From contig CAJTMG010000019.1 in the NCBI GenBank assembly GCA_910577405.1, positions 5,388 to 69,387 of the forward strand: DNA of 64,000 bases, read 5' to 3'. Every line of letters begins with the position of its first letter. The first letter of the stretch is position 1. This document shows, in pieces, positions 52,627 through 59,493 of this stretch. This DNA comes from an uncultured Oscillibacter sp. (lineage in GTDB: Bacteria > Bacillota > Clostridia > Oscillospirales > Oscillospiraceae). Position numbers and translations under genes: made by a program. The notes beneath the pieces are model-generated. The model did no database searches and had not been told where the DNA came from. It saw only the letters and a program-made list of their open reading frames with translations.

Positions 52627-52645
52627 CCGCCTGGTTTCATTTTCT

Positions 52646-52733
52646 ATCGTGACATTTGGTTCATAAGCATCGTGACATTTGGTTCATAAGCATCGTGACA
52701 TTTGGTTCATAAGTATCGTGGCTTTTGGTTCAT
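52646..52733. repeat. 23-bp tandem repeat (3 copies plus partial)
   Basis: ATCGTGACATTTGGTTCATAAG plus one base, at 52646, 52669 and 52692, each 23 bp; the fourth copy (52715-52733, ATCGTGGCTTTTGGTTCAT) is divergent and partial. No spacers of unique sequence. Read in reverse it starts ATGAACCAAA...CACGAT, reminiscent of the multiply repeated ends of some IS21-like elements, but I cannot confirm that. The rest of the gap 52627-52811 is A/T-rich with nothing else. Confidence 0.85.
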
Positions 52734-52811
52734 TTCCTGTAACCTTGCCGTGAACGCCTCTGCACACTTTGCCGGCCTGAAAAAAATTCGCAAAAAAATT
52801 TGGAAAACCTG

Positions 52812-52840
52812 TTGACAGAAACCTTTATCTATGCTATGAT
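52812..52840 (+). promoter_or_regulatory. Promoter of the five-gene tRNA cluster
   Basis: TTGACA (52812-52817), 17 bp, TATGAT (52835-52840). The first tRNA begins 31 bp after the -10. Confidence 0.82.
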
Positions 52841-52871
52841 ATCAGAGCTGACGATTTCCAGGGAGGCATCC

Positions 52872-52946
52872 GCAGGTGTAGCACAATGGTTAGGGCACCA
52901 GCCTTCCAAGCTGGGGATGCGAGTTCGATTCTCGTCACCTGCTCCA
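52872..52946 (+). tRNA. tRNA-Gly (anticodon TCC)
   Basis: 75 nt, acceptor GCAGGTG / CACCTGC, anticodon loop CTTCCAA (TCC), T-loop GTTCGATTC, encoded CCA. Confidence 0.93.
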
Positions 52947-52955
52947 TCCACATCC

Positions 52956-53032
52956 GCGCCAGTAGCTCAGCCGGATAGAGCAACTGCCTTCTAAGCAGTA
53001 GGCCAGGGGTTCGAGTCCCTTCTGGCGTGCCA
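52956..53032 (+). tRNA. tRNA-Arg (anticodon TCT)
   Basis: 77 nt, acceptor GCGCCAG / CTGGCGT, anticodon loop CTTCTAA (TCT), T-loop GTTCGAGTC, encoded CCA. Confidence 0.93.
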
Positions 53033-53086
53033 GCCTCTCCCGGAGGTCTGTCATCACGCCGCTCCGTTGCAGAATTCAATATATGT

Positions 53087-53164
<78 letters not shown>

Positions 53165-53222
53165 ACCAAGACGCAGAGGGGATCGGGCCTGGCCTCGGTC
53201 CCTTGTCTTCTTTCCTTTATCC

Positions 53223-53297
53223 GGGGACGTAGCCAAGCGGTAAGGCAAGGGACTTTGACTCCCTCATGCGCTGGTTCGAGTCCAGCCGTCCCTGCCA
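53223..53297 (+). tRNA. tRNA-Gln (anticodon TTG)
   Basis: 75 nt, acceptor GGGGACG / CGTCCCT (first pair G-U), anticodon loop CTTTGAC (TTG), T-loop GTTCGAGTC, encoded CCA. The stretch 53298-53397 up to the next tRNA holds nothing I can name. Confidence 0.92.
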
Positions 53298-53397
53298 GAT
53301 TACTGCTTCTTTCAAACCGGAATCGCTGTAACCCTTTTGTCCTCCGGAAGCCGTCTGTCTTTGTCCCTCCAGAACGCACCTCCCCCCAGTCTTACCC

Positions 53398-53473
53398 GAT
53401 CCGGTAGCTCAGTCGGCAGAGCAACTGCCTTTTAAGCAGTGGGTCCGGGGTTCGAATCCCCGCCGGGTCACCA
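53398..53473 (+). tRNA. tRNA-Lys (anticodon TTT)
   Basis: 76 nt, acceptor GATCCGG / CCGGGTC, anticodon loop CTTTTAA (TTT), T-loop GTTCGAATC, encoded CCA. Last chromosomal gene before the phage-like element. Its 3' end would be a normal attachment site, but I see no second copy of that end inside the window. Confidence 0.93.
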
Positions 53474-53476
53474 TTT

Positions 53477-53529
53477 GAAAAGCCTTGTAACTGTTGCAGT
53501 ACAGCGGATACAGGGCTTTTCTTGTTTTT
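53477..53529 (+). terminator. Terminator of the tRNA cluster
   Basis: GAAAAGCC-TGTA ... TACA-GGCTTTTC stem (with short internal bulges), then TTGTTTTT. Confidence 0.8.
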
Positions 53530-53626
53530 GCTGAATGCGTGAAAAAATGGTTTTCTGGCTTCGAGACGGGCAGTTTTTTTGAATCGGACAAGTCAAAATA
53601 CAGGTCAGCTTTTGAAGAGTGATATT

Positions 53627-54205
53627 TTATAGGAGAGCACGCAGACGCCTTGAGTTTTGCGGATGCCGCAGGGTCCAGAGGGCGGCGTTCACGGCTTTTG
53701 TGTCTGCATCGACATCCAGCCAGAATCGGCGATAAAGCGCGGCCTGCTGGTTCTTTGGAAGGGCGGCAAGGTATGGCTCCAAATCACCGAATCGGTCCAC
53801 TTGCCGGAATGGTTCTTCTGCCTGTGGGTCCTCTATCAAATCACCCAGGGTCAGGTCTTCCGGCGCGTCTGGGGAAGCAGGGATATCCAACGACAACGCA
53901 TACCGCAGAGGGTCCGCCCGCTGACGTTCTGTCCGGCCTGTAGCTGTGCTAAGTTCATTCTGCACAATCCGGATAAAGATGGTTGAAAACTTGAAGCCAG
54001 CGTTCAGGTCAAAACGCTGCACGGCTTTTAGCAACCCCAAAAAAGCAATCTGATTCAGGTCTTCCGGTTTCAGTCCAGCCAGACGTGCGGAGGCAGTCCA
54101 GCACTGTATGAATTTCCAGGCCAACCGCCGGGACTGCCTCCATAACTCCAAAAGTGCGGTTTCATCGCCGGTCCGGGCCAGTCCTGCAAGTTCCTCGTTG
54201 GTCAT
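53627..54205 (-). CDS. Phage-type RNA polymerase sigma-70-like factor
   Basis: 192 aa. Region 2-like segment (LKPEDLNQIAFLGLLKAVQRFDLNAGFKFSTI, residues 45-75) is typical of sigma-70 core binding, and a weaker region 4-like part (LPKNQQAALYRRFWLD) comes later. Phage-associated sigma factors of this size direct late transcription. Start at 54205 after an AGG(C)AGGAA stretch. Located at the far end of the element. No recognised host homologue nearby. Confidence 0.78.
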   Translation of the reverse strand: MTNEELAGLARTGDETALLELWRQSRRLAWKFIQCWTASARLAGLKPEDLNQIAFLGLLKAVQRFDLNAGFKFSTIFIRIVQNELSTATGRTERQRADPLRYALSLDIPASPDAPEDLTLGDLIEDPQAEEPFRQVDRFGDLEPYLAALPKNQQAALYRRFWLDVDADTKAVNAALWTLRHPQNSRRLRALL

Positions 54206-54239
54206 AATTCCTGCCTCACAATTCTTTGCAAAGATGGTT

Positions 54240-54605
54240 TTATGCGTAGCCTGTAGAAACAATAGGTGTCCCTGCGGCGCTTGCGGTCTTAATCAAGTCG
54301 GACAGCATAGCTTTTGCCAGTACGGTTCCATCCGGAAGCATCACAGGTATAGTAAGCGAAATGGGACCGTTTGTTCCCATTCCTCCGCCAGAAACACTGT
54401 TGACGATAGCAGAAGAAGACATTCCTATTCCGGAAGATGTAAAGTCAATGTTTGCTGTTCCAAAGTCCATTTTTCTTTTTACACCGTCTACAATGGAACC
54501 AACATCCCGCATAAGACTTGCACTGCCATCTTCCAGTCCAAGCCCTCCACCCTCCATCACATAGCGGAATACTTGCCTGGACCATTTAGTACAGCTTTTC
54601 CGCAG
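54240..54605 (-). pseudogene. C-terminal fragment of a phage tape-measure protein
   Basis: About 120 codons in one frame resemble the end of tail tape-measure proteins: QVFRYVMEGGGLGLEDGSAS, TSSGIGMSSSAIVNSVSGGG and TIPVMLPDGTVLAKAMLSDL. The N-terminal bulk (hundreds of residues) is absent, and no tail gene precedes it. The frame runs back to about 54630 but has no start with RBS. Most likely a deletion join between here and the gene at 54676. Family assignment is by recognition and is moderate. Confidence 0.6.
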
Positions 54606-54675
54606 GCGCCTATAAGGAATCGCTCTGTGCTCTTATGAGAAAAGAAGTTCTTTACAAGCATTCTACACACCTCCA

Positions 54676-55338
54676 CTAAAAGCTCTTGATAATGGGGGTT
54701 GTAAGCTCATCCCAATAATCAATCATGCTGGTATTGCTCACAACCGTTCGGAATGTCTCAACCAACGCATCAAATGCGCCCAGTTTGTCACCCACAGTAC
54801 CAGCGGAGCTATCGCCCTGGAGCGCAATGGCCCTCAATTCCATAACCCGCTGATCTGACGGGCCATACCGGTTTTCCATATCCTCGGCGGCGGCAGCGGC
54901 ATACCGGCCAATTATCCGCGCCATTGTGTCGTTTCCGTCATTCATAGCGCCGTTCATCAGCCGCACATATTCATCACTCCGCAGTATGCCGCATTTGAGT
55001 AATTCCAGAGTACGGGCATCGATAGCGGACGGGTCAGCGCTGTATTCATCTCCCAACGCCGCAGACAGTTCCCGCCGAATCGCTGACAGATTACCGAGAG
55101 TGGCGGCGGGAAGTTCTCGGCAGCACTTTTCATAGGCAGCTTTGGCTTCTGCATAGTCCGCCTCTGCCCTGGCCGCTCTTGCCATTACTTCTACGTCCAC
55201 CATGCCGGTACGGGGAGCGCGGTTTTCCTTCCGGCGCTGCTCTGCCGCCCTCAAATCTGCATCAGCCTTTTGAATTTTGGCAAGCGCGTCCCTGGCAATC
55301 GCCTCAGCCCTTACTATGTAATTTTTTGATTTGCTCAT
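54676..55338 (-). CDS. Phage-type coiled-coil protein, unknown function
   Basis: 220 aa, Ala-, Glu- and Arg-rich, with long predicted coiled-coil segments (about 20-60 and 75-100) and a tail of acidic residues. AAGGAG precedes the ATG. It lies after the two small genes downstream of terminase, where phage genes for portal-associated or scaffold proteins are found, but I recognise no family. Its stop is followed by the tape-measure fragment. Confidence 0.7.
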   Translation of the reverse strand: MSKSKNYIVRAEAIARDALAKIQKADADLRAAEQRRKENRAPRTGMVDVEVMARAARAEADYAEAKAAYEKCCRELPAATLGNLSAIRRELSAALGDEYSADPSAIDARTLELLKCGILRSDEYVRLMNGAMNDGNDTMARIIGRYAAAAAEDMENRYGPSDQRVMELRAIALQGDSSAGTVGDKLGAFDALVETFRTVVSNTSMIDYWDELTTPIIKSF

Positions 55339-55354
55339 TATGAAAATCTCCTTT

Positions 55355-55729
55355 TTATTCGGCCCGTAATGCGCAGTCATAAACGCAGATGGTGTGTTTA
55401 TAGGGACATTTTCTTCCCGCTGCCGGATGGGGGCAATTCATTGCACAGCCTGCCGCAGTATACCAGGCGCAATCGTCCTTTATGCAGTTTGCCCGCATCC
55501 CGGTCTTAAAAGGGCAACTCTTGGCGGGCGGTTCTTCAACAGGAGACCGGCCGGGCTTTTCTTTTCGGGCGTTCATTTCAGCAAGCTGACACCGGGTGAG
55601 AGTTCCGTTGGCGGTGGTGATGGTTGGCTCATACTCAATACAACGCCCATCGAAACGGAAACGCTTCCCGTCGCTGTCAACTTCCCATTCTCCGGGCGGC
55701 GTTGGTTCGCGGTCTTTATCAATAATCAT
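55355..55729 (-). CDS. Small Cys-rich phage protein
   Basis: 124 aa with a cysteine-rich C-terminal half: CPFKTGM, CIKDDCAWY, AGCAMNCPHPAAGRKCPYK and CVYDC (about ten Cys), likely metal-binding. AAAGGATG precedes the ATG. The ATG overlaps the stop of the upstream gene. No family name. Confidence 0.75.
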   Translation of the reverse strand: MIIDKDREPTPPGEWEVDSDGKRFRFDGRCIEYEPTITTANGTLTRCQLAEMNARKEKPGRSPVEEPPAKSCPFKTGMRANCIKDDCAWYTAAGCAMNCPHPAAGRKCPYKHTICVYDCALRAE

Positions 55730-56007
55730 TATGCTTTCATCCTTTCTCCAACGGTCTGTTGTTTTAACTCACAGGACAGTGATTCTTTCCGATGCTCCAT
55801 AAGTACGTCAAGCCCTTCCCTATTGATTGCCACAGTACACGGCCAGCAGCATACACGGCGCGAAAACTCAAATCCCGGCATGGTTACAAGCTCGTCAAGG
55901 TCTACCTGATGTTCTTCGCCGCATATAGGGCAAATGCTGAACACATTCTCGTCTGTCAGGGGAATAACTGTAAATTTCCCATCTCCAGCCGGTAACTTCA
56001 AATACAA
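55729..56007 (-). CDS. Small zinc-ribbon phage protein
   Basis: 92 aa. CPICGEEH and CCWPC give a four-Cys zinc-ribbon-like pair. Starts 16 nt after the terminase stop with RBS AAAGGAGG. Function unknown; likely DNA- or protein-binding. Confidence 0.75.
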   Translation of the reverse strand: MYLKLPAGDGKFTVIPLTDENVFSICPICGEEHQVDLDELVTMPGFEFSRRVCCWPCTVAINREGLDVLMEHRKESLSCELKQQTVGERMKA

Positions 56008-56023
56008 GACGTTTCCTCCTTTC

Positions 56024-57398
56024 TCACGCCGACACGCCGCGCCGGTAAATCAGCCGGTCAAGAGCATAAGCGGCGGCATCAATCGTATGGTTATCTTTAT
56101 CGGGCAGACGGGACAGAATGTTCCCGTCCTTGTCCGTGTCGTAGGAATAGGCCACAAATTCCCGGTATGCGTTTGGTGTCCTGGCCGGGTCTATCACGAT
56201 TTTGCGGTGTTGCAGCCATTTCACGCGATATGAAACGCATCCCGGCTCCTTGTGGCACGGAATGGCTTTGATACCGTTGTCCCGCAGGTCTGCAATGGAT
56301 TTCGGTTCCGCACAATCGCAGGTAACAACGGTTTTCTCCGGTCCAGCGTATCCATCAAACAAGACTGAAAACTGCCCAGGTCTTCCAGTCTGATGGTATC
56401 CCTTTTCCTTGATGGTGTCCGCAAGCTGCTTGTTACTCATGCCGAGCTTATAGATTTCATCCAGGAAATAGATGGTGTCTTTCTTGCGGTCATATGACAA
56501 TCGAATGAAGCAGGCCGGGTCAACTGCAAAGCCAAAATCAAGCCCCTGATAGATGTAGCCCATTTGGTTGATTTCCGCGCTGGTAATTTCTCTGACTTCC
56601 AAGCTCTGAAAAACCTCGCCGCCGGTTCCGGTGGGTTCGCCCATGTATTCATGAAGGTAAGCTGTGGGGTTAATCGTCCGAAGACGTTCCGCTTCACGAA
56701 GAAACGATTCTCCCAGCCATTCCGGAGGAACCTGCGTGTAGTTGGTCAGGAGCGTGACAGCCTGCTCGTCCGGTTCTGATATGAACGCATTTGCCCAGTT
56801 GATGCGGCTGATTGGCGGGTTGAAAGAGCGAAACACGGTAAAACTGTCCCCGCCGCGCTGTATCGACTGCATCACATTCCGCAGGAAATTTGGGCCGGCC
56901 AATTCTGAAAATTCCTCAAACCAACAGAAACGGAAATTCCCCTTTTGCGGTTTGATTGATTTGAGCTTTGCCGGGTTGTCCAATCCCCTGAAATAGATTT
57001 TGGCTCCTGTGGGCAGATAGGTGAACTGCATGGGGCTGATGGTCCCGCGCCAAAGATGGGAAACGCCCAGAGCAGCAATTGCCCATGCTATTTGTGAGTA
57101 CACAGAATCCCGTAATGTGACGCCGACAGCCCGGAACACAATCGCGCTGCTGTTCCCGGTTTTGTCGGCCATTATCCCGTTGACGATTTCCAGACTGACA
57201 AAAGACGATTTACCAGAACCTCTTCCGCCTGGTAAATTGTAAGTGCTGTGGGCCTGTGCTTCTATGTCCTCATGGAGTGGGATGTATACCGGCGCAATAT
57301 GTTTTTTTTATGTCCAGAGTATCCAGAACGGCCAGAGCATCCCGTTTGCGTTTCTGTCCGGCTTCCAGATGCAGAATCCGACGCTGCAAATCATTCAT
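56024..57398 (-). pseudogene. terL: Terminase large subunit (PBSX-like), apparent frameshift at an A8 tract
   Basis: The packaging ATPase-nuclease. The reading frame from 57172 down encodes the C-terminal ATPase and nuclease parts (FRFCWFEEFSEL, YQGLDFGFAVDPA, LFDGYAGPEKTVV, KDNHTIDAAAYALDRL). Upstream the same frame contains the Walker A-like NLPGGRGSGKSSFVS but has no start. The gene preceding it starts at an ATG at 57398 overlapping terS, in the other frame, and meets it at an A8 run (plus coordinates 57302-57309). With seven A's the two join as LDIKKHIAPVYIP, a usual terminase start. Alternatives: assembly error in the homopolymer, decay, or transcriptional slippage. Confidence 0.8.
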
Positions 57399-57750
57399 TC
57401 AGCGACTTCTCCAATACTCCCAGCCGGGTCAGGATGTCGGTTTGTTCTGTCAGCTTCAGCGAATTTCGGATAATTGCGTCAGCGGCGTTCAGGCGGGTTT
57501 GCGGCGCGGCATCAGTATCCCGGCATATTTCGCCCATGACTTCAATCGCTTCCGCAAGATGGCTCTGTAATGCTGCTGTGTTGCGTTCCAGCAGTTCCCG
57601 GCGGGCCGTATCATATTTGGCTTTGAAATCCGGATTACGCAATCTTACATAAATTTGTGTTTCCGATATCCCACAAGCCGCAGATGCCGCCCGTACAGTC
57701 GGATTTGCAAGCAGCGCCGAAAGAATTATTTCATCTTTGGTCTTTTTCAT
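57391..57750 (-). CDS. terS: Terminase small subunit-like HTH protein
   Basis: 119 aa. N-terminal HTH (DEIILSALLANPTVRAASAACGISETQIYVRL, residues 5-37) followed by helical oligomerisation sequence, as in small-terminase or phBC6A51-type proteins. The predicted start at 57750 is preceded by AGGGGG at about 10 nt. Its end overlaps the terL start by 8 nt, which implies coupled translation. Confidence 0.82.
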   Translation of the reverse strand: MKKTKDEIILSALLANPTVRAASAACGISETQIYVRLRNPDFKAKYDTARRELLERNTAALQSHLAEAIEVMGEICRDTDAAPQTRLNAADAIIRNSLKLTEQTDILTRLGVLEKSLNE

Positions 57751-57910
57751 GGGACCTGACCCCCTTTCTGTGCAGGGTTTTCGGCGGTTCTCTTGCGGTC
57801 TGGCTGTTATCTTCCGCAACAGGAATCCCAGCAGGCCGCAGAATCGTCAGGTATGGCATGGATTTTTCCAGCCGCTTTCGCATATTATCAATGTACCGGC
57901 TGTCACTCAC
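57731..57910 (-). CDS. Short ORF preceding terS (GTG start)
   Basis: 59 codons beginning GTG with GGGAG 7 nt before it and ending 20 nt after the terS start. Encodes SDSRYIDNMRKRLEKSMPYL, then a Pro-rich end. Basic and soluble. It lies just below the candidate late promoter, so is the first gene of the late transcript. No known family. Included because of the RBS and the placement. Confidence 0.5.
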   Translation of the reverse strand: MSDSRYIDNMRKRLEKSMPYLTILRPAGIPVAEDNSQTAREPPKTLHRKGVRSHEKDQR

Positions 57911-57968
57911 AACAAGCTCCCTTCGCCCAAGAAATAACGGGCTAAATATGTGTTTTTTGAATAATATA

Positions 57969-57997
57969 ATTGTACCACAAATTTTGTATTACGTCAA
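57969..57997 (-). promoter_or_regulatory. Late-module promoter
   Basis: Minus strand TTGACG (57992-57997), 17 bp, TACAAT (57969-57974). Precedes the terminase genes and follows the terminator of the early module. Confidence 0.7.
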
Positions 57998-58022
57998 CTA
58001 CATATAAGGTGAAATATTAAAC

Positions 58023-58058
58023 AAAAACCGCTCTATCATCACAGTAGAGCGGTTTTTA
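58023..58058. terminator. Bidirectional terminator between early and late modules
   Basis: AAAAACCGCTCTA / TAGAGCGGTTTTT: 13-bp perfect stem with a 9-nt loop, A and T tracts on either side. Confidence 0.9.
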
Positions 58059-58104
58059 TAGAGCTGAAAAGTAACCTTATTTATTGCGTTATGTAACCTA
58101 TATA

Positions 58105-58299
58105 TTATTTGCTGGGAAGCTCAATTGCGCCCATCGTGAGGCCCCACAGATAATCGCTCCAACACTGGGTGCAATCGTTGATAATACCGTCCTCTTCCTT
58201 CGCACACAGGTAATGCTTACGGTCCGGAGGGCACTGGTTGTTCAGAATCATGAATGCGCACTGATGGAACGCAGCTTCTTTCATCGTCATGCCCGTCAT
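58105..58299 (-). CDS. Small Cys-containing phage protein, 64 aa
   Basis: Contains NQCPPDRKHYLCAK and DCTQCWSDY, four Cys possibly for one metal. AGGAGG lies 10 nt before the ATG. It overlaps the preceding gene's end by 4 nt. No known family. Confidence 0.65.
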   Translation of the reverse strand: MTGMTMKEAAFHQCAFMILNNQCPPDRKHYLCAKEEDGIINDCTQCWSDYLWGLTMGAIELPSK

Positions 58300-58517
58300 A
58301 CCTTCTGCGCCTCCTTTTTAATCAGACGTGCGGCAAGTACCAGCTCAAAAACGCCCTCCTTCACGGCGCGGACGCTATCAACAACGTATTCGCCCCACAC
58401 TTCAACTTCAATGCTGTTGGTGAAGTCAAAGCTAACAAGCGTGCCGTTCCAGCTCATATCTACACGAGTTGCGTTTCCAAGCATCGGAATCATTTCTTTT
58501 ACAGTTACTTCTGCCAT
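58296..58517 (-). CDS. Small phage protein, 73 aa
   Basis: Hydrophilic N-terminus, then a beta-strand-rich part and a basic end (LVLAARLIKKEAQKV). AAGGAGGAAATT precedes the ATG. No known family; overlaps the next gene. Confidence 0.65.
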   Translation of the reverse strand: MAEVTVKEMIPMLGNATRVDMSWNGTLVSFDFTNSIEVEVWGEYVVDSVRAVKEGVFELVLAARLIKKEAQKV

Positions 58518-58571
58518 AATTTCCTCCTTGATTTTCGTTTGGTTTTCAGGTATGATAGGAGGGAACAGGGG

Positions 58572-58703
58572 TCAATCTGTTCCATCCTCGCCGCCGTTGG
58601 TACTCGCAATACCAGCGGCGGCATTTTCTTCGTTCCGGCAGTCGCAGACCTCGCCGGGGTCCAGGTGTGCGCCGCAATGGGGGCAGGTCTTGAAATAACT
58701 CAT
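58572..58703 (-). CDS. 43-aa zinc-ribbon protein
   Basis: Encodes SYFKTCPHCGAHLDPGEVCDC near the N-terminus, a four-Cys zinc-ribbon pattern, followed by Asn/Gly/Ala-rich residues. ATG overlaps the stop of the upstream gene (ATGA), so translation is probably coupled, and there is no separate RBS. Confidence 0.65.
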   Translation of the reverse strand: MSYFKTCPHCGAHLDPGEVCDCRNEENAAAGIASTNGGEDGTD

Positions 58704-59041
58704 ACCACCGGCGTCCCGAGAGCGTATTCCACCAGGGCGGGGCCGTCCTGCACATAGCGGTCAAACGTGCGGCGAATCCACGCTTTGGCCGCTTCATCGT
58801 CCAGGGCTTTTAGTTCTTCCAGAAGCCCGGACGCACCGCCAGGACACCCGTGCGCGGCAAGGTATTCGCAGTAACGCCGGAGGCCGTCGTGGGCTTTCTG
58901 GTTTCCATCGTCCCGCCAGGCGAAAAAGCACAGCAGCATTACACCGCACGCCGTAAACATCAACTCCGGCCTTCCGTCCAACATCACCTCCTGTGCGTCC
59001 GGCTTCCGATGGGGGAAATACACGATTTTTTCTTCCTTCAT
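58700..59041 (-). CDS. Small phage protein, 113 aa
   Basis: Starts KEEKIVYFPHRKPDAQ, contains a hydrophobic stretch FTACGVMLLCFFAWRDDGN (may be a buried helix rather than a membrane one), then acidic helices. RBS GAAAGGAG. Its stop overlaps the 43-aa gene's start. No known family. Confidence 0.68.
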   Translation of the reverse strand: MKEEKIVYFPHRKPDAQEVMLDGRPELMFTACGVMLLCFFAWRDDGNQKAHDGLRRYCEYLAAHGCPGGASGLLEELKALDDEAAKAWIRRTFDRYVQDGPALVEYALGTPVV

Positions 59042-59053
59042 AAAGTTCTCCTT

Positions 59054-59224
59054 TCAATTGGGCGTGTACATCATACCGACGTTACCGCCGCCCAGGTTGA
59101 TGATTTTCGCGCCCAGCTCCTGGGCAGTGGTCAGAATGCACCCGCCCTCCGGCTGATCGTGATAGCGGTCCGGGCAATCCGGCTCGCAGGGCTTCCCATC
59201 CAGGGGACACGTCAACTGTTTCAT
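59054..59224 (-). CDS. 56-aa Cys-rich protein
   Basis: Starts KQLTCPLDGKPCEPDCPDRYH, a Cys3-rich end, with one more Cys in EGGCIL, possible metal-binding. ATG at 59224 has AAGGAGG 6 nt upstream; the longer open frame upstream has no RBS. First gene of the early-small-protein group. No known family. Confidence 0.7.
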   Translation of the reverse strand: MKQLTCPLDGKPCEPDCPDRYHDQPEGGCILTTAQELGAKIINLGGGNVGMMYTPN

Positions 59225-59314
59225 GCTCTTCCTCCTTTTTGTCTGGTTTTGACAGGTTCTTTTATAATAAACCTGACGCCCGAATACGCTGTGCTGCAAT
59301 AGATTGAGGGCTTT

Positions 59315-59461
59315 TGTCAGGTTGTCAGGATTTTTTAATTAACTTACACATATTACAGGCAATTCAATGGCAATAATAAATCCTGCAATACAAGTAAATA
59401 ATCCTGACATCCTGACAGATACCATGTATTCCTTGTGCCGCAACGGTTTCATATGTCAGGA
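59315..59461. repeat. Cluster of five TGTCAGGA-type octamers
   Basis: TGTCAGGT (59315-59322) and TGTCAGGA (59323-59330) in tandem; TCCTGACA twice in tandem (59402-59409, 59410-59417), i.e. the same octamer on the other strand; TGTCAGGA again (59454-59461). The region between is A/T-rich (TTTTTTAATTAACTTACACA and similar). Other related fragments (ACCTGACG at 59271, AATCCTGCA at 59377) flank it. The block lies between the helicase/primase gene and the small-gene group: an iteron-like origin or a regulator-binding cluster. Confidence 0.8.
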
Positions 59462-59493
59462 TTTATTGTTTTTAAAGCTGACGGAAGCTGACA

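Noticed and set aside
52646..52733. 23-bp array looked at as CRISPR
   Set aside because: No spacers between units.
53398..53473. tRNA-Lys as the attachment site of the phage element
   Set aside because: Plausible by position, but I find no duplicate of its 3' end inside the window, and the right border is outside it; not claimed.
53409..53591. Short minus-strand ORF across the tRNA-Lys terminator
   Set aside because: Encoded by the antisense of a tRNA and terminator.
54557..54661. 34-codon ORF with a good RBS before the tape-measure fragment
   Set aside because: The RBS is good, but the peptide has no pattern and the natural tape-measure frame runs through it; probably a product of the deletion join.
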